From: Prorocentrum cordatum
Lineage: Eukaryota; Sar; Dinophyceae; Prorocentrales; Prorocentraceae
DNA length: 64,000 bases
Direction of reading: 5' to 3'
Assembly: GCA_963575745.1 (NCBI GenBank)
Contig: CAUYUJ010010413.1
Span: 196,647 to 260,646, forward strand
Shown: one piece after another, positions 1 through 9,385 of the stretch
Numbering within the stretch: position 1 is the stretch's first letter
How the letters are laid out: each line of letters opens with the position of its first letter
The notes under the pieces: model-generated
What the model was told of the DNA's origin: nothing
Databases searched by the model: none
The model's input: only the letters and a program-made list of their open reading frames with translations
Position numbers and translations under genes: made by a program

Positions 1-2
1 GG

Positions 3-1148
3 CCCGCTTTCCTTCCAGAACCGCCGCACGCAGCCACCCCAATAGCAGAGCCAGCCACCTGCGCAGCCGAAGCCCCAGCAGGAGGCGAGGAGACAGGCAA
101 AGAGGGAGGAGGCGACGGAGACAGCAGCAGAGGCGTCGACGAAAACGACTTCGAGGAGGAAGAAGAACAACACGCGGCTCCGTCGCCGCTGACGCCCGGG
201 GAGGAAGCGGAAGGCGCCGCAGCGCCAGAGGCGGCAGCAGCAACGGCAACCGAAGCGGGCATGCTGGCAGTGAAGCGCGAAGGGGCGCACGATGACGGCC
301 CCGACTCCGACTGCGAGATCATCTCCATGCAGGTGCCGAACATGCAGAAGATCCGGCAGGCCGCGAAAGCAGAGCAGGGCGCCGCCAGCAGCAGCGCCGG
401 CGGCGCGGCAGCGCCAGTGGAGCCTGGCACCGCCGAGGGTGCACCATGGATGGGAAGAACCCGCCGGGGCCGCCGCAGAGGCCGCGGCAGAGCCGCGGGC
501 GCCCGAGGCGGCAGCAGCAGCAACGCAGACCCAGCGGCGCCTGCGCGGAAAACAACGCCAACCGCTTGCGAAACCGCGACAGCAGAGGGCCCCGCGGCGC
601 GCGAACCCGACGCCTCCCAGCCAGGAGACGGCTCCGCCGCAGCCGACGGTTCCCGAACAGGAGGCGGCCCCGCCGCAGCCGACGGCGCCCGGCCAGGAGG
701 CGGCTCCGCCGCAGCCGGCGACTCCCAGCCAGGGGGCGGCTCTGCCGAAGCCGACGGCTCCCAGCCAGGAGGGCCTCGAGGCAGCAGACGCGGCCCCTCC
801 AGCCCCGACGACGCCCGAGGGCTTGAAGGGCCCTGGGAATCGGGCAAGGGCAAGGGCAGAAGCTCAGGCAGCCCAGGCAGCGTACGAAGCCACCTTAAGG
901 GATGCTGCAGGACAACAGTCTGCTGCTGAGCGAGAGAGCCCCGACCCCGCCGCTGACAAAGAGAAGCCCACCTCTGCCGCCGACGAAGAGAAGCCAGAAT
1001 CCCCGCTGAGAAGGAGGACCAGAACAAGAAGCGCCAGCCCGACAACCAGGGCACCGACGACGGCCCTCCCGAGAAGAAACAGAAGGACGACAAGGACAAG
1101 GGTAACGGCGGCCCCAAGCACGACGACGGCAAAGAGCAGACCGCCTAG
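3..1148 (+). CDS. Partial acidic, proline-repeat protein (C-terminal part), frame changes twice
   Basis: I do not recognise this protein. The frame is open from position 3, so the 5' end lies outside the window. The first part is Glu/Ala-rich and acidic, with a less biased stretch containing DSDCEIISMQVP at about 310-340. Between about 440 and 460 protein-like composition moves to the next frame. There, 607-774 encode about 4.5 copies of a 12-codon repeat (consensus PTAPSQEAAPPQ), followed by an Ala-rich helical stretch (AAYEATLRDAAGQQ). At about 990-1005 it returns to the original frame and gives a Lys/Asp/Gln-rich tail (EKKQKDDKDK) ending at TAG 1146-1148. The two shifts cancel, which suits two small indels or two unrecognised introns. 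The product looks disordered. The tail and repeat make coding likely; the exact structure is uncertain. Confidence 0.5.
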
Positions 1149-2222
1149 AGAGAGGTGGCCTCGGGCCATAGCAGTCGACAGCTCTTCGCCGCAGCGCGTC
1201 CTGCGACGCGCTCTGCCTGGTGGCCGCGCGCCGCGCCTCCAGAGGAAAACATCGTCATAATCAGAATCATCATCACATCGGCCCACTGCACAGGAGGCCG
1301 CGCACCCAGGGGGGGAAGGGGGAAGGTATAGGCAGAATGGCGGGGGGCGAAAGGCGACGGAGGAGAGGCTACTTGCAGGCATCGACGCCGCACGCGTGGC
1401 CATGTTGAGTCTGCAGAGGAGAGCAACGCCGCCTGCAAGAGGTCGCGTCGGACCGATTTCACCACCGATCCGAAGAAGATGAGGCATCTGTCAGAGGTCG
1501 CCGGACCGATCTCACAACCGACCCAACCCCGCGCGGAAACTGTCGGACGAATTTTTGTTCGAAATAATTCGTTCGAAAGAATGTGTGAGTATATTCTCAA
1601 TGACTTAGATGGAGCGGACTCGGAATAATTTGTGTCGAACAATTTCTTCTGAAAAAATCGCGTCGCGTGGCTTCGGTTCGCGTCGCGGCTCTCTCCCAAG
1701 AGCCCTCCTTCAGGGTCTGATCAACTCCTGCGTGGATCTCTGTGGGCAGGCTCTCGCAACGCATCCGAGTTCTGAGCGATGGTTGCATGGTGCTTCTCAT
1801 ACGTATCACATACATGTAATGAGTATCCATACATGTCACATGCATCCACGCACGCATTGCACATGCGCCTGCGCACGCGCACCACATCCAGGCACATAGC
1901 GCTCTGCACACGCACTGCATACGCCTGCGCAAGCGCACCGCTTGCGCAGGCGGCGGCGGCAGCAGCAGGTGATTAGGCGGGCAAGGCAATATCGCACGCG
2001 CGCGCCTATCATGCGTCCAAACGCCGCCCCCGTCAAACAACCTCACCACTTGCAGTCGGCGAGCCGCCCAGCCGCTAAGCGGCCGGTCCTGGTGCCGCTC
2101 GGTGCTCGCAGTGCATTGTGCATCCTCCGCTCTTGGTGTAGATCGTGTAGTTGCGCCGCGCTGAGCAGATGTGAATTGTCGGCAGGTCTCCGCGGCTGTG
2201 CTGCGCTCGCAGAGTCTTTTCG
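1149..2222. other. Non-coding spacer with direct repeat and AT-rich palindrome
   Basis: No supportable gene is seen here. A roughly 36-bp direct repeat (core GGACCGAT.TCAC.ACCGA) lies at about 1438-1474 and 1493-1529. At about 1555-1585 a short AT-richer segment contains an imperfect palindrome built on TTCGAA. From about 1800 to 1950 the DNA alternates purine and pyrimidine (CA/CG-rich). Confidence 0.6.
1922..1952. repeat. Perfect 14-bp stem / 3-nt loop hairpin
   Basis: CGCCTGCGCAAGCG at 1922-1935 is followed by the loop CAC and its exact reverse complement at 1939-1952. There is no U-tract or adjacent gene that would make it a terminator. It could be a cruciform or a small element remnant. 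Confidence 0.7.
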
Positions 2223-2330
2223 TGCAGCCGTATGCCCGAGCGGTGAGTTCACCGCAGACGTGCCCTCTGGAAAAAAGTAAACGCAACCAGCAGCGGCTTC
2301 TTCTGCCCCCCTGCGCAGGAGGGCGACGGT
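2223..2330 (+). promoter_or_regulatory. Leader block A with candidate trans-splice acceptor
   Basis: This ~105-bp block is repeated with moderate divergence at about 3998-4105. Both share GCAGCCG, ATGCCCGA.CGG.GA and an A-rich run, then a pyrimidine tract ending CTG(C/T)GCAG followed by GAGGGCG. The AG here is at 2317-2318, about 210 nt upstream of the first ATG of the next ORF. In dinoflagellates mRNAs receive a spliced leader at such pyrimidine-AG sites. Assigning that role here is inference. Confidence 0.45.
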
Positions 2331-2528
2331 GGAGGAAGAGACGGAGGAGGGGGAGGAGGAAGAGGAGGAGGGGGATTTTGTGCGGAAGGAGGGCCGAGGG
2401 CCTCCTGGCGGGGCGCATCGGCTCTGCGCGTCGCAGGACTGATTGGACATTTGCAGCTCTTTCGGATCCATATCTCGCGTTTGCTCCAGCCTCCTCTGCG
2501 CCCGCCCGCGGCGGGGTCTGGTTCCGCG

Positions 2529-3914
2529 ATGCCATCGCAATTCCTCGCTCTCCTGGCGCGCATGCCATTGCCAGCGGCTGCGATCGGGGCCGTCGCGGCC
2601 GCGTGCATGCCAAAGAAAGGCCCGGCCAAGTCCCACCCCAAGCAGTCCCCCCTCGACCGCGGTGAGTTGAATCGCATGCTCGCTTCCTCGCGGTGCCAGA
2701 CCAGCGACGCCGCCAAGGGCGAAGAGAAGAAGGCCGCCAAGGAAGCCCAGGCGAAGTGGAACTCTCTTGTTAATGCAGAGGATGAGAAGCGCTTCTTGAA
2801 CATGTGGGAGGAGAACGGCCGCGGTAAAACCTCGAACGGGTTGCAGTTCGCTGTGCACTTCGAGCAGTCCTGCGATCGCAGGCAAGAGGATGAGTTTGCA
2901 GACAGGGACAAGCATCTCATCCCCGCGCAGATCCTCGAGGAGAACGGCTACACATTCATGGATTTCGACACCCGCAAAGAGGCCATCGACTTTGCAGTCG
3001 TCTTGCGCGAAGAGAACGCGAAAGAGTTCGACAACAAGGAGGCGCATCCCCCGTGCATTCATGACACGAACGAGGAGTTGAGCAGATATTTCTTCGCGGT
3101 GGACGAAGGGCACCGGAAGTCCTGGAAGCAAATCCAGCCCAAAAAGATTTCTGGCGGCGCAGATGCGAAGAACGGGGCGCAGCTCCTGAGCGCGTGCGAC
3201 AGCATGGGCGCCCCGTCGGCGCTACCAGCCCCATCGCCCGAATCGAAATTGCAGATCAAGGACAAGGGCCCCGCGACTCCCGAGGTGAAGGGGGCGGCGA
3301 AAAATCTGAGGACCGAAGGGACACGCTTACCTTCGCTCCTCTCTCTTCCCGCTCCGCCGCCCCCTGGCCCAAAGCTCGCTGGCGCTGGGCGGCAGGGGCG
3401 CGGCGGGCGGCCGCGGGGCGGGGCGGGGGGGGGGGGCTCGGAGCTTTGGTTTCCCCCCCGGCCTCCCGCGGCTGACTTGAGCGGGCCGCAGAAGATCCAG
3501 ACGACTCCGCGCGAGCGCAGGAGCCGGCTCACCGCGAAGAGCAGGGCCGCCAAGGAGGATCATAAGAAGAAGCTTTGGTCGGACTGCTCGGTGGAGATCG
3601 AGAGCAGCATCAATGTCCCGGGCAACTTCGTGGACGATTGCTACTACCGCATCGCGGTGGCCGAGGGGGCGCGCGCCGTGGGCGCGAAGGAGTTGCCCGC
3701 TCTCAAGAAGGAGATCGCTGACTCGAAGGAGATGCTCGAGCACCGCCTCACAAGGTCGAAGGCTTGTGAGCGCAAATATTCCGAGCTGCTCGAGCACGCG
3801 CGAGGCTCTGGCAGGCCGCGGGCCCGCGAGCACGCTCGAGCGGGGAGGGGCGAGGAGGGGGGGGGGCGAACATCAGGAGGACGACGAGATGGACGGCTAG
3901 GAGGGACAGGGTGA
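2529..3914 (+). CDS. Dinoflagellate multicopy-family protein (FL..WEENGRGK type), two exons
   Basis: No biochemical function is known to me. The N-terminal region resembles, from memory, a large unnamed dinoflagellate family with the pattern W..L...DEKRFL..WEENGRGK....LQFAVHFE, then QILEENGYTFMDF. A Lys/Glu-rich helical C-terminal part (KKEIADSKEMLEHR) follows. First ATG is 2529; ATG 2607 (MPKKGPAKSHPK) is an equally good start and would drop a hydrophobic leader of 26 residues. A probable GT-AG intron at 3285-3491 separates the exons in phase 0. The last ~30 codons before TGA 3912-3914 are Arg/Gly-rich and may be intron or UTR rather than coding. It lies in tandem with the gene remnant at 4186, same strand. 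Coding nature is well supported by composition; the start and end are not. Confidence 0.6.
   Translation: MPSQFLALLARMPLPAAAIGAVAAACMPKKGPAKSHPKQSPLDRGELNRMLASSRCQTSDAAKGEEKKAAKEAQAKWNSLVNAEDEKRFLNMWEENGRGKTSNGLQFAVHFEQSCDRRQEDEFADRDKHLIPAQILEENGYTFMDFDTRKEAIDFAVVLREENAKEFDNKEAHPPCIHDTNEELSRYFFAVDEGHRKSWKQIQPKKISGGADAKNGAQLLSACDSMGAPSALPAPSPESKLQIKDKGPATPEVKGAAKNLRTEGTRLPSLLSLPAPPPPGPKLAGAGRQGRGGRPRGGAGGGGSELWFPPRPPAADLSGPQKIQTTPRERRSRLTAKSRAAKEDHKKKLWSDCSVEIESSINVPGNFVDDCYYRIAVAEGARAVGAKELPALKKEIADSKEMLEHRLTRSKACERKYSELLEHARGSGRPRAREHARAGRGEEGGGRTSGGRRDGRLGGTG
3285..3491 (+). other. Probable 207-nt GT-AG intron
   Basis: CCCGAG|GTGAAG marks the donor and GCCGCAG|AAGATC the acceptor. Composition changes sharply here to C/T-rich and then G-rich DNA, including a G11+ run. 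Removal joins ..ATPE to KIQTTP.. in phase 0. The length is a multiple of three and the intron carries no in-frame stop, so retained transcripts would still be readable. Confidence 0.55.
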
Positions 3915-3997
3915 CCATGAGATGAGCAGGTAGACGAGTACTGTATACAAGTATGGGGGATGGGCAGCTAGGAAGGACAGGGGCATGCGCTGTCGCA

Positions 3998-4105
3998 CGC
4001 AGCCGCGCGCATGCCCGAACGGCGAATTCGCCGCCACTTCGCCCCGGCAAAAAATGCGCGCGTCGACGACGTCGCGCCCCCTCCTGTGCAGGAGGGCGCA
4101 TGCGT
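3998..4105 (+). promoter_or_regulatory. Leader block B with candidate trans-splice acceptor
   Basis: Second copy of the block at 2223-2330. The pyrimidine tract CCCCCTCCTGTGCAG ends with AG at 4090-4091, 94 nt before ATG 4186. The CCTCCTGTGCAGGAGG core is also palindromic, so a hairpin role is possible. The trans-splicing role is inferred from position and known dinoflagellate biology. Confidence 0.45.
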
Positions 4106-4185
4106 GCATCGATCCTTCATCTTCTTTGTCTGCCGCGCTAGCTTTGCGGCTCACCAGGCATTCCTTTGTTCTTCCGAGGGCCGAT

Positions 4186-5940
4186 ATGCTCGGCAAGCGC
4201 AAGCGCCATTGCGACGCCGCGGATCTTTCTCCTGACAGGAGGTTGAGGGCAAACGCGGGCACGCTACTGACGACCAATGCGCTCGTCTACAACCGGGCCC
4301 GGTCGCTCTTCGACGACGCCCACGCGGGAAGGCACCGAGGTCCGCGCGACTTGACCAGCCACCGAGGAGCGGGCGAGAAACGCACATGGGCAAACGTCGG
4401 CGGCAATGTGTCTAGGAGGCCGCGGAGACGGATGATTCGAGGGAGCTTGTGGCCCAGACCGCACTTCGCGGAGGTCCGCCGTTGGAACAAGAGGCACGGC
4501 CGCGAGCAGGAGGAGTGGGTCGCTTTCGGCTTGCCGCCTGAATATTTTGCCCAGTTGGCGAAATACGGCTCGTTGGAGAAGCTGGGGGGGCCCCAGCGGC
4601 CTGGGCGAAGTGGGGGCAGATCATGTGCAACGCTGCCTCTTGGCAATGCAAGTCGATTCGATGATTCCCGCAGGTCTGTGAGCCGACGGCGCCCTGCGCC
4701 AGTGGGGCCGCGATCAGACAGTAGAGATCGCGCGCTTAAATTTTCCAGGGCTCCCGAAAACGAAAGAGGAGCACGAGCTGCGCCTACCCATCACTGGGTC
4801 GACGAAGGCATCCATGAGCACGAACACGCGGCATGACATTCTCGATGCGATTGCTTGGAGCGTTCGGCCCACGGCTGCAGGCGCATGCCCTGCCGCCCGC
4901 CACAACGGCACAGCTTGGTTAAAGTCTGACTTCCACAGGGCCAAGAAGGCATCTGCAGATCTAGGGTACAGGTCTGCGCTGGCGCAGATGCGCGCAGATT
5001 GGGGATGCTGGAAAATGTATTCGGGCTCCCTGCTGGAGGTGCCACGTGACGCCGCGGCAGGCCCCTCCTCCTCGTCCTGTCCCTCGCCTGCCTCCTCGTG
5101 CTCCTCTTCGCCCTGCGCATCCCGCTCTCCTCGCCCCTCGCCCGCGCAGGTCTTCCAGCCGGAGCGCATCTGCAGCGCGGCGCCGTGGCGGAGCAATGGG
5201 CGCACGAAGGCGCAACTGATCCAGCACCGAATGGAACATGCGGCCACAAAATCGCCGACGATGTCAATCCCTTGGGTTGACCAGCCCGCTCGGAGAATCG
5301 ATTGGCTACGCGCAGTTGATTTGGGCGCTGCAGCAGATTGGTTGGGGCAGATGTGTTTCAGACCGGTTCAACTTGAAAATTTAATAGCCCCGCGTACGAC
5401 GCGCAGCGCAAAGAGTTGCGGGATCGCCTGGGTACTCGGCACGAGCAGAACCCTGGGTGGATCGCATTCACTCCTTGGCCATGAAGACCATCGAGCACAA
5501 GAAGGTAGCGCGCCTTTCAGGGCAGGCTGCCGTTAGCAGGCGCATGATACCCATTGGGGAAGCACTCGCCGACGAGCTCTGCGACCCGAATGTCACGGAG
5601 GAGGCCGCGATGAGAAATGCGATGTTTCATCTGTCTCAGTGTCATATTTGCTTGAGAAGTGGTAGCCTGAAGGGAGAAGCTCTGCATGGCCAGTCGAACA
5701 AGTTCAGCCTGCAGTGCACCGCCCTGCGCGGCACGCGCCCGAAAGTGTTTCACATCAGACCGAAGCTTGGAAGCTTCGCAAGGCCATCAGCCCGAGACAC
5801 GCTGGACTTACAGAGACGAGGACTTCGGAGGCACGGGCGCTCACTTCGCCAAGCGTCGTGGCAGCGTACTCACGCCCAGGGGCTTCAGCGTCGCATTGAT
5901 GTCCAGATGTTTCTCGCGGCCTTTCGTTCGGATCTGTTGA
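4186..5940 (+). pseudogene. Decayed copy of a dinoflagellate multicopy family (WTYRDEDFGG family)
   Basis: The pieces in order match, from memory, an abundant unnamed dinoflagellate protein family. They are NALVYNRARSLFDDA and LWPRPHFAEVRRWN (frame of 4186), QTVEIARLNFPGL through DILDAIAWSV, ARHNGTAWLKSDF and MRADWGCWK, then IDWLRAVDLGAAADWLG, GEALADELCDP, FHIRPKL and WTYRDEDFGG. Reading needs frame changes near the G7 run 4584-4590, between 5360 and 5395, near 5480, and between 5765 and 5800. A TGA at 4679-4681 falls where I expect the Trp of the GLWGDG motif. One intron (5039-5149) is still recognisable. The spaced acidic motifs resemble an RNase H-like transposase layout, but that is speculation. 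Decay is strongly indicated; unrecognised introns could explain some shifts. Confidence 0.7.
5039..5149 (+). other. 111-nt GT-AG intron inside the 4186 gene remnant
   Basis: CTGGAG|GTGCCA and CCCGCGCAG|GTCTTC flank a C/T-rich stretch that would insert 37 Ser/Pro-rich residues into an otherwise conserved region. The intron is in phase 0, a multiple of three and free of stops in frame. The acceptor is followed by G, as reported commonly for dinoflagellates. Confidence 0.65.
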
Positions 5941-5964
5941 TGGCTCCTCGGCCAGATCCAAAAC

Positions 5965-6000
5965 AGACGTCGCCTTCTCCTCCCCCTCCTGTGCAGGATG
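5965..6000 (+). promoter_or_regulatory. Pyrimidine tract and GTGCAG acceptor upstream of the 6181 ORF
   Basis: CTTCTCCTCCCCCTCCTGTGCAG ends with AG at 5995-5996 and precedes ATG 6181 by 184 nt. It is the third such site in 4 kb, each ahead of a same-strand ORF. The sequence upstream of the tract is less like blocks A and B. Confidence 0.35.
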
Positions 6001-6180
6001 CCCCTTCTGTGCAGGGGCTATGCCGATCCGTCTCGGAGCTCCCATCTCTCGCTCTCCTCGCCCCCCATTCACCTTCTAATTTCCAATCGTATTCCCTGTG
6101 CCCAGCTTCGCCGCCGCAGCCGTTTTGCGGCTTCAGAGTTTTCTGTAAGTCGAATTCAGGAATTCGCCATAACAGTTGCC

Positions 6181-6450
6181 ATGGCAGCCTGGGGCGCTCG
6201 ATGCTCGACGTGCGGCGCCCTCGGCGCTGCGGCCGACGCGGAGTCCTGGCGCTACGTGCAGGAACTGGGCGGTTTCCATCGCTGCCGCCAGCAATGCGTC
6301 CATAATTGCTGCCTTGGCCTCCGCAGAAAGGTTCTGGAACGCTGCCGCGGGCCCAGGGCCGAGAAGCTGGTCGACGCGCGGCTGGCGATCTCGGCGGAGA
6401 CGCGCGCGGCCCAGAACGGCGGGAGGGACTTGGGGGCGAACCAGCGGTGA
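6181..6450 (+). CDS. Small Cys-rich hypothetical protein (89 aa)
   Basis: ATG 6181 to TGA 6448-6450. The N-terminal half has CSTC, then about 24 residues on CRQQC and CC, spacing that could bind zinc; the rest is Arg/Ala-rich and helical. It follows the 4186 gene remnant on the same strand. The opposite strand is also open over 6133-6459 and encodes an Ala-rich helix (NLSAEAKAAIMDALL), so the coding strand is not settled. Position and the upstream acceptor favour the plus strand. Confidence 0.4.
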   Translation: MAAWGARCSTCGALGAAADAESWRYVQELGGFHRCRQQCVHNCCLGLRRKVLERCRGPRAEKLVDARLAISAETRAAQNGGRDLGANQR

Positions 6451-6584
6451 CGCCTTCACTGAGTGAAGCGCGCGCGCCGCCCGCGCAGAACCGGGGGCCG
6501 CGCTTCCCCTTGCGCCCGCTGATCAAAAAAACAAGGGGCGACGTCTCCTGTCGAGGAGGCGCCGCGGGGAGGTGGAGGGAGGCA

Positions 6585-6912
6585 GAGGAGGAGGAGGTGG
6601 GGGGGGAGGAGGGGGAGGAGGAGGAGGAGGAGGAGGAGGAGGAGGAGGAGGAGGAGGAGGAGGAGGAGGAGGAGGAGGAAGGGGAGGAGGGGGAGGAGGC
6701 GAAGGGTATAACATGATAGAGCCAACATGAAATCAATATATAATCTACATAGAACAACCTGAAACCAACATAGAGTCATCATAAAACAATACGAAACCAA
6801 CGCACAATCAACATATGAATCGCTGAGAACCTCTCTTTCTAATGAGCGCAAACAGCTAATTAAGGAGAACAGCCCTGTTTGTCTTAATTAGCGCAAGCAC
6901 CTAATTAGAGCA
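6585..6912. repeat. (GGA)n tract followed by AT-rich ACC/AAC-type spacer
   Basis: About 6585-6705 is nearly pure GGA. From 6715 to 6910 composition flips to about 60-65% AT with loosely repeated words (GAAACCAAC, ATAGAGTC, CATAAAAC). Nothing coding is seen. Confidence 0.8.
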
Positions 6913-6914
6913 GA

Positions 6915-8038
6915 TTGGACCCTCAAGGGGGCGGTTGCACCCGGATGCGCGGGGAAGAGGGGGGGCTTTCCTTGCATTCCCTCCCCCGGGCGGGGGCAGG
7001 GGGGGGGGCGGGGCAGGGGGGGGGTCGCACCCGGATGCGCGGGGAATGCGGGGATGGGGGGGGGGGGGGGGGCGCGCCGGGATGCGCGGGGAACGGGGCG
7101 GGGGGGGCGCCCCGGGCAGCTCCTTCGGGGGAGGGGGAGGAGTTCGCGACGCGGGGGGAAGCTAATTTGAGCAACGTCGTAGTTCGTCGAAGGGAAGCCA
7201 TTTTCCTTTGATCCACTTCCCCATGGGGGGGGGCAGGGGGGGGGGGGGGGGGCGGGGGGGGTCGCGCCGGATGCGCAGGGAAAGGGGGGGGGGGGGGGGG
7301 GGGCGCCCAGGCAGCCCCCTTCGGGGGAAGGGGGGCGGTCGCGACGCGGGGGGAAGCCAATCTGAGCAACGTCGCAGCTGCTCGAAGGGAAACCGCGCCC
7401 TTTTATCCCCTTCCCCGGGAGGGGGGGGCAACGGGGGGGGGGGGGGGGGCGGAGAGGGGGGGGTCGCGCCCAGATGCGCGGGGAAGGGGGGGGGGGGGGC
7501 CTTCTTTGTCATTCCCTTCCCGGGGGGGAGGGGGGAGGGGAAGGGGTGGGTGGGGGGGGGTCGCGCCCGATGCGCGGGGAAGGGGGGTGCAAGCGCCCGG
7601 GCAGCTCCCTTCGGGGAAGGGAACGGTCGCGACGCGGGGCAAGCTAATCTGAGCAACGTTGTAGTTGCTCGAAGGGAAGGGGCGTCGCACCTGGATGCGA
7701 GGGGAAGGGGGGGGGGGGAGCTCCCCGGGCAGCTCCCTTCGGAGGAGGGGAGCGGTCGCGACGCGGGGGGGGAGCAAATCTGAACGACGTCGTAGTTACT
7801 CGAAGGGAAGCCCTTTCCTTTTATTCCCTTCCCGGGGGGGAGGGGGGAAGGAGGGGGGTCAATGCGCCCCCCAACCCGCAAGCCGTCTCGCTCACTCCCA
7901 CCCGCCCTCCCAACACATACGTAGCACCCGAGCCTGGCCCGAGCCGCAGCATATGCAGCAGTCGTCTTTGGATGGCCAGCTACTGAGGGCCAATCCGCCG
8001 CCGCCGCCGCCGCCACCGCCGCCCGCCGCCGCCGCCGC

Positions 8039-8069
<31 letters not shown>

Positions 8070-8199
8070 TGTCCGCCGCCGCGCCGCCGCCCGCCGCCGC
8101 CGCCGCGCCGCCCGCGCGCCGCCGCCGCCGCCCGCCCCCGCTGCCGAAATCGCCGCCGCCGCAGCCGCTGCCGCCGCAGCCGCTGCCGCCACCGCTGCC

Positions 8200-8230
<31 letters not shown>

Positions 8231-9200
8231 CCGCCCCCCGCCGCCGCCGCCGCCACCGCCGCAGCCGCCGCAGCCGCTGCCCCCGCCGCCGCCGCCGCAG
8301 CCGCCGCAGCCGCCGCCGCCGCCAAGTGTACTCTGTATTGTTTTTTGACAGGGATGGTGGGGGGAGGCCGCATCGGGTTTGCTGCGCATGCTCCGAATTC
8401 GGAGGCAGAGTGTGTTTTGCATTGTTTCTTACAAGGGATGGTGGGGGGGCGCCTACATTGTTCCTGCTTGGCTCCCAGTCGCCTGGGGGAGGGGGTGTAT
8501 ATTAATAGGGAACAATGATGGATGGGGGGGGGTCGCACCCCGATGCGCGGGGAAGGGGGGAGGGGGGGATCGCCCGCAGTTCCCTTCGGGGGAAGGGGGG
8601 CGGTCGCGACGCGGGGGGAAGCCAATCTGAGCAACGTCGCAGCTGCTCGAAGGGAAGCCCCTTCCCTTTTATTCCCTTCCCCGATGGGGGGAGGGGGGGA
8701 GGAGCGGGATTACACACCCGGATACGCAGGGAAGGGGGGTGAGGGGAGCGCCTGGGCAGCTCCCTTCGGGGGAGGGGGTGGGGGGGGGCATCAGGGCGTT
8801 CAGGGCTCGAATTTATCTACATCCACCGCCTGAGCGTTCCTCCCCTCGAGGGGACCGACATCGGCTCAAAGTCGGTCCCCGGAGCTCTCCCGGGGTCACC
8901 CCGACGCGGTTTTGCACCCCGGGTCCGTTTTTGAGGGCCCCGGGGCCCGAAACCGCCTCCAGGGGCCGACAACGACGAAAAACTGAAAACGTACAGGGGA
9001 GCCGCCGCGACGCGGGGGGACGCCAATCTGAGCAACGTCAGTGTTTACTCGAAGGGAAGCCTCTTCCCTTGTATCCCCTCCCCGGGAGGGGGGGAGGTGG
9101 AGGGGGGGAGGGAAGGGAGCTCACCCAGATACCCGGAAGGGGGCCCCCCCCCCCGCGTCGCGACCGCCCCCTTCCCCCGAAGGGAGCTGCCCAGGGGGCT
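6915..9200. repeat. G-rich composite repeat cluster (six copies of a ~40-nt core)
   Basis: Two modules recur. One is (A/G)CCCGGATGCGCGGGGAA plus long G runs. The other is CCCTTCGGGGGAAGGG, GGTCGCGACGCGGGG, AATCTGAGCAACGTCG and CTCGAAGGGAAGCC. The CAACGTCG core occurs near 7172, 7367, 7652, 7785, 8632 and 9032. Spacing is irregular (about 130-850 bp), so this is a scrambled rather than clean tandem array. The long frames through it are Gly/Arg/Pro artefacts. Confidence 0.75.
7996..8325. repeat. (CCG)n tract inside the G-rich cluster
   Basis: About 330 bp of CCG/CGC with GCAGCCGC interruptions lie between copies of the G-rich composite repeat. All frames are Pro/Ala/Arg homopolymers, so it is not treated as coding. 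Confidence 0.85.
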
Positions 9201-9239
9201 CCCCGTCCGCCTGGGTATCCCGACGATCTCGTGGGCGAG

Positions 9240-9242
9240 ATG

Positions 9243-9281
<39 letters not shown>

Positions 9282-9385
9282 TACGAGGGCGACGACGACG
9301 ACTCACGCAAGAAGACGAGATACGTTTTCCACACGCCGACAGGGTCGGCGGATTCGTTCCATATTCAGCCTTTCTTCTGGTAGCA
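9240..9385 (+). other. (GAC)n Asp run and possible exon end
   Basis: A GAC run at about 9242-9282 continues into DYEGDDDDSRKKTRYVF, then QPFFW and TAG 9381-9383. The post-repeat part has mixed composition unlike the surrounding G-rich repeats and could be a small terminal exon. There is no family match and no clear upstream acceptor. Confidence 0.25.

Noticed and set aside
1922-1952. Hairpin as a transcription terminator
   Set aside because: There is no U-tract or upstream operon, and the window is eukaryotic; kept only as a hairpin.
6523-6714. Poly-Pro frame with a short tail
   Set aside because: It is antisense of the GGA tract only.
7162-8634. 490-codon minus-strand Pro/Gly/Ala frame
   Set aside because: It is produced by the G-rich composite repeat and the CCG tract.
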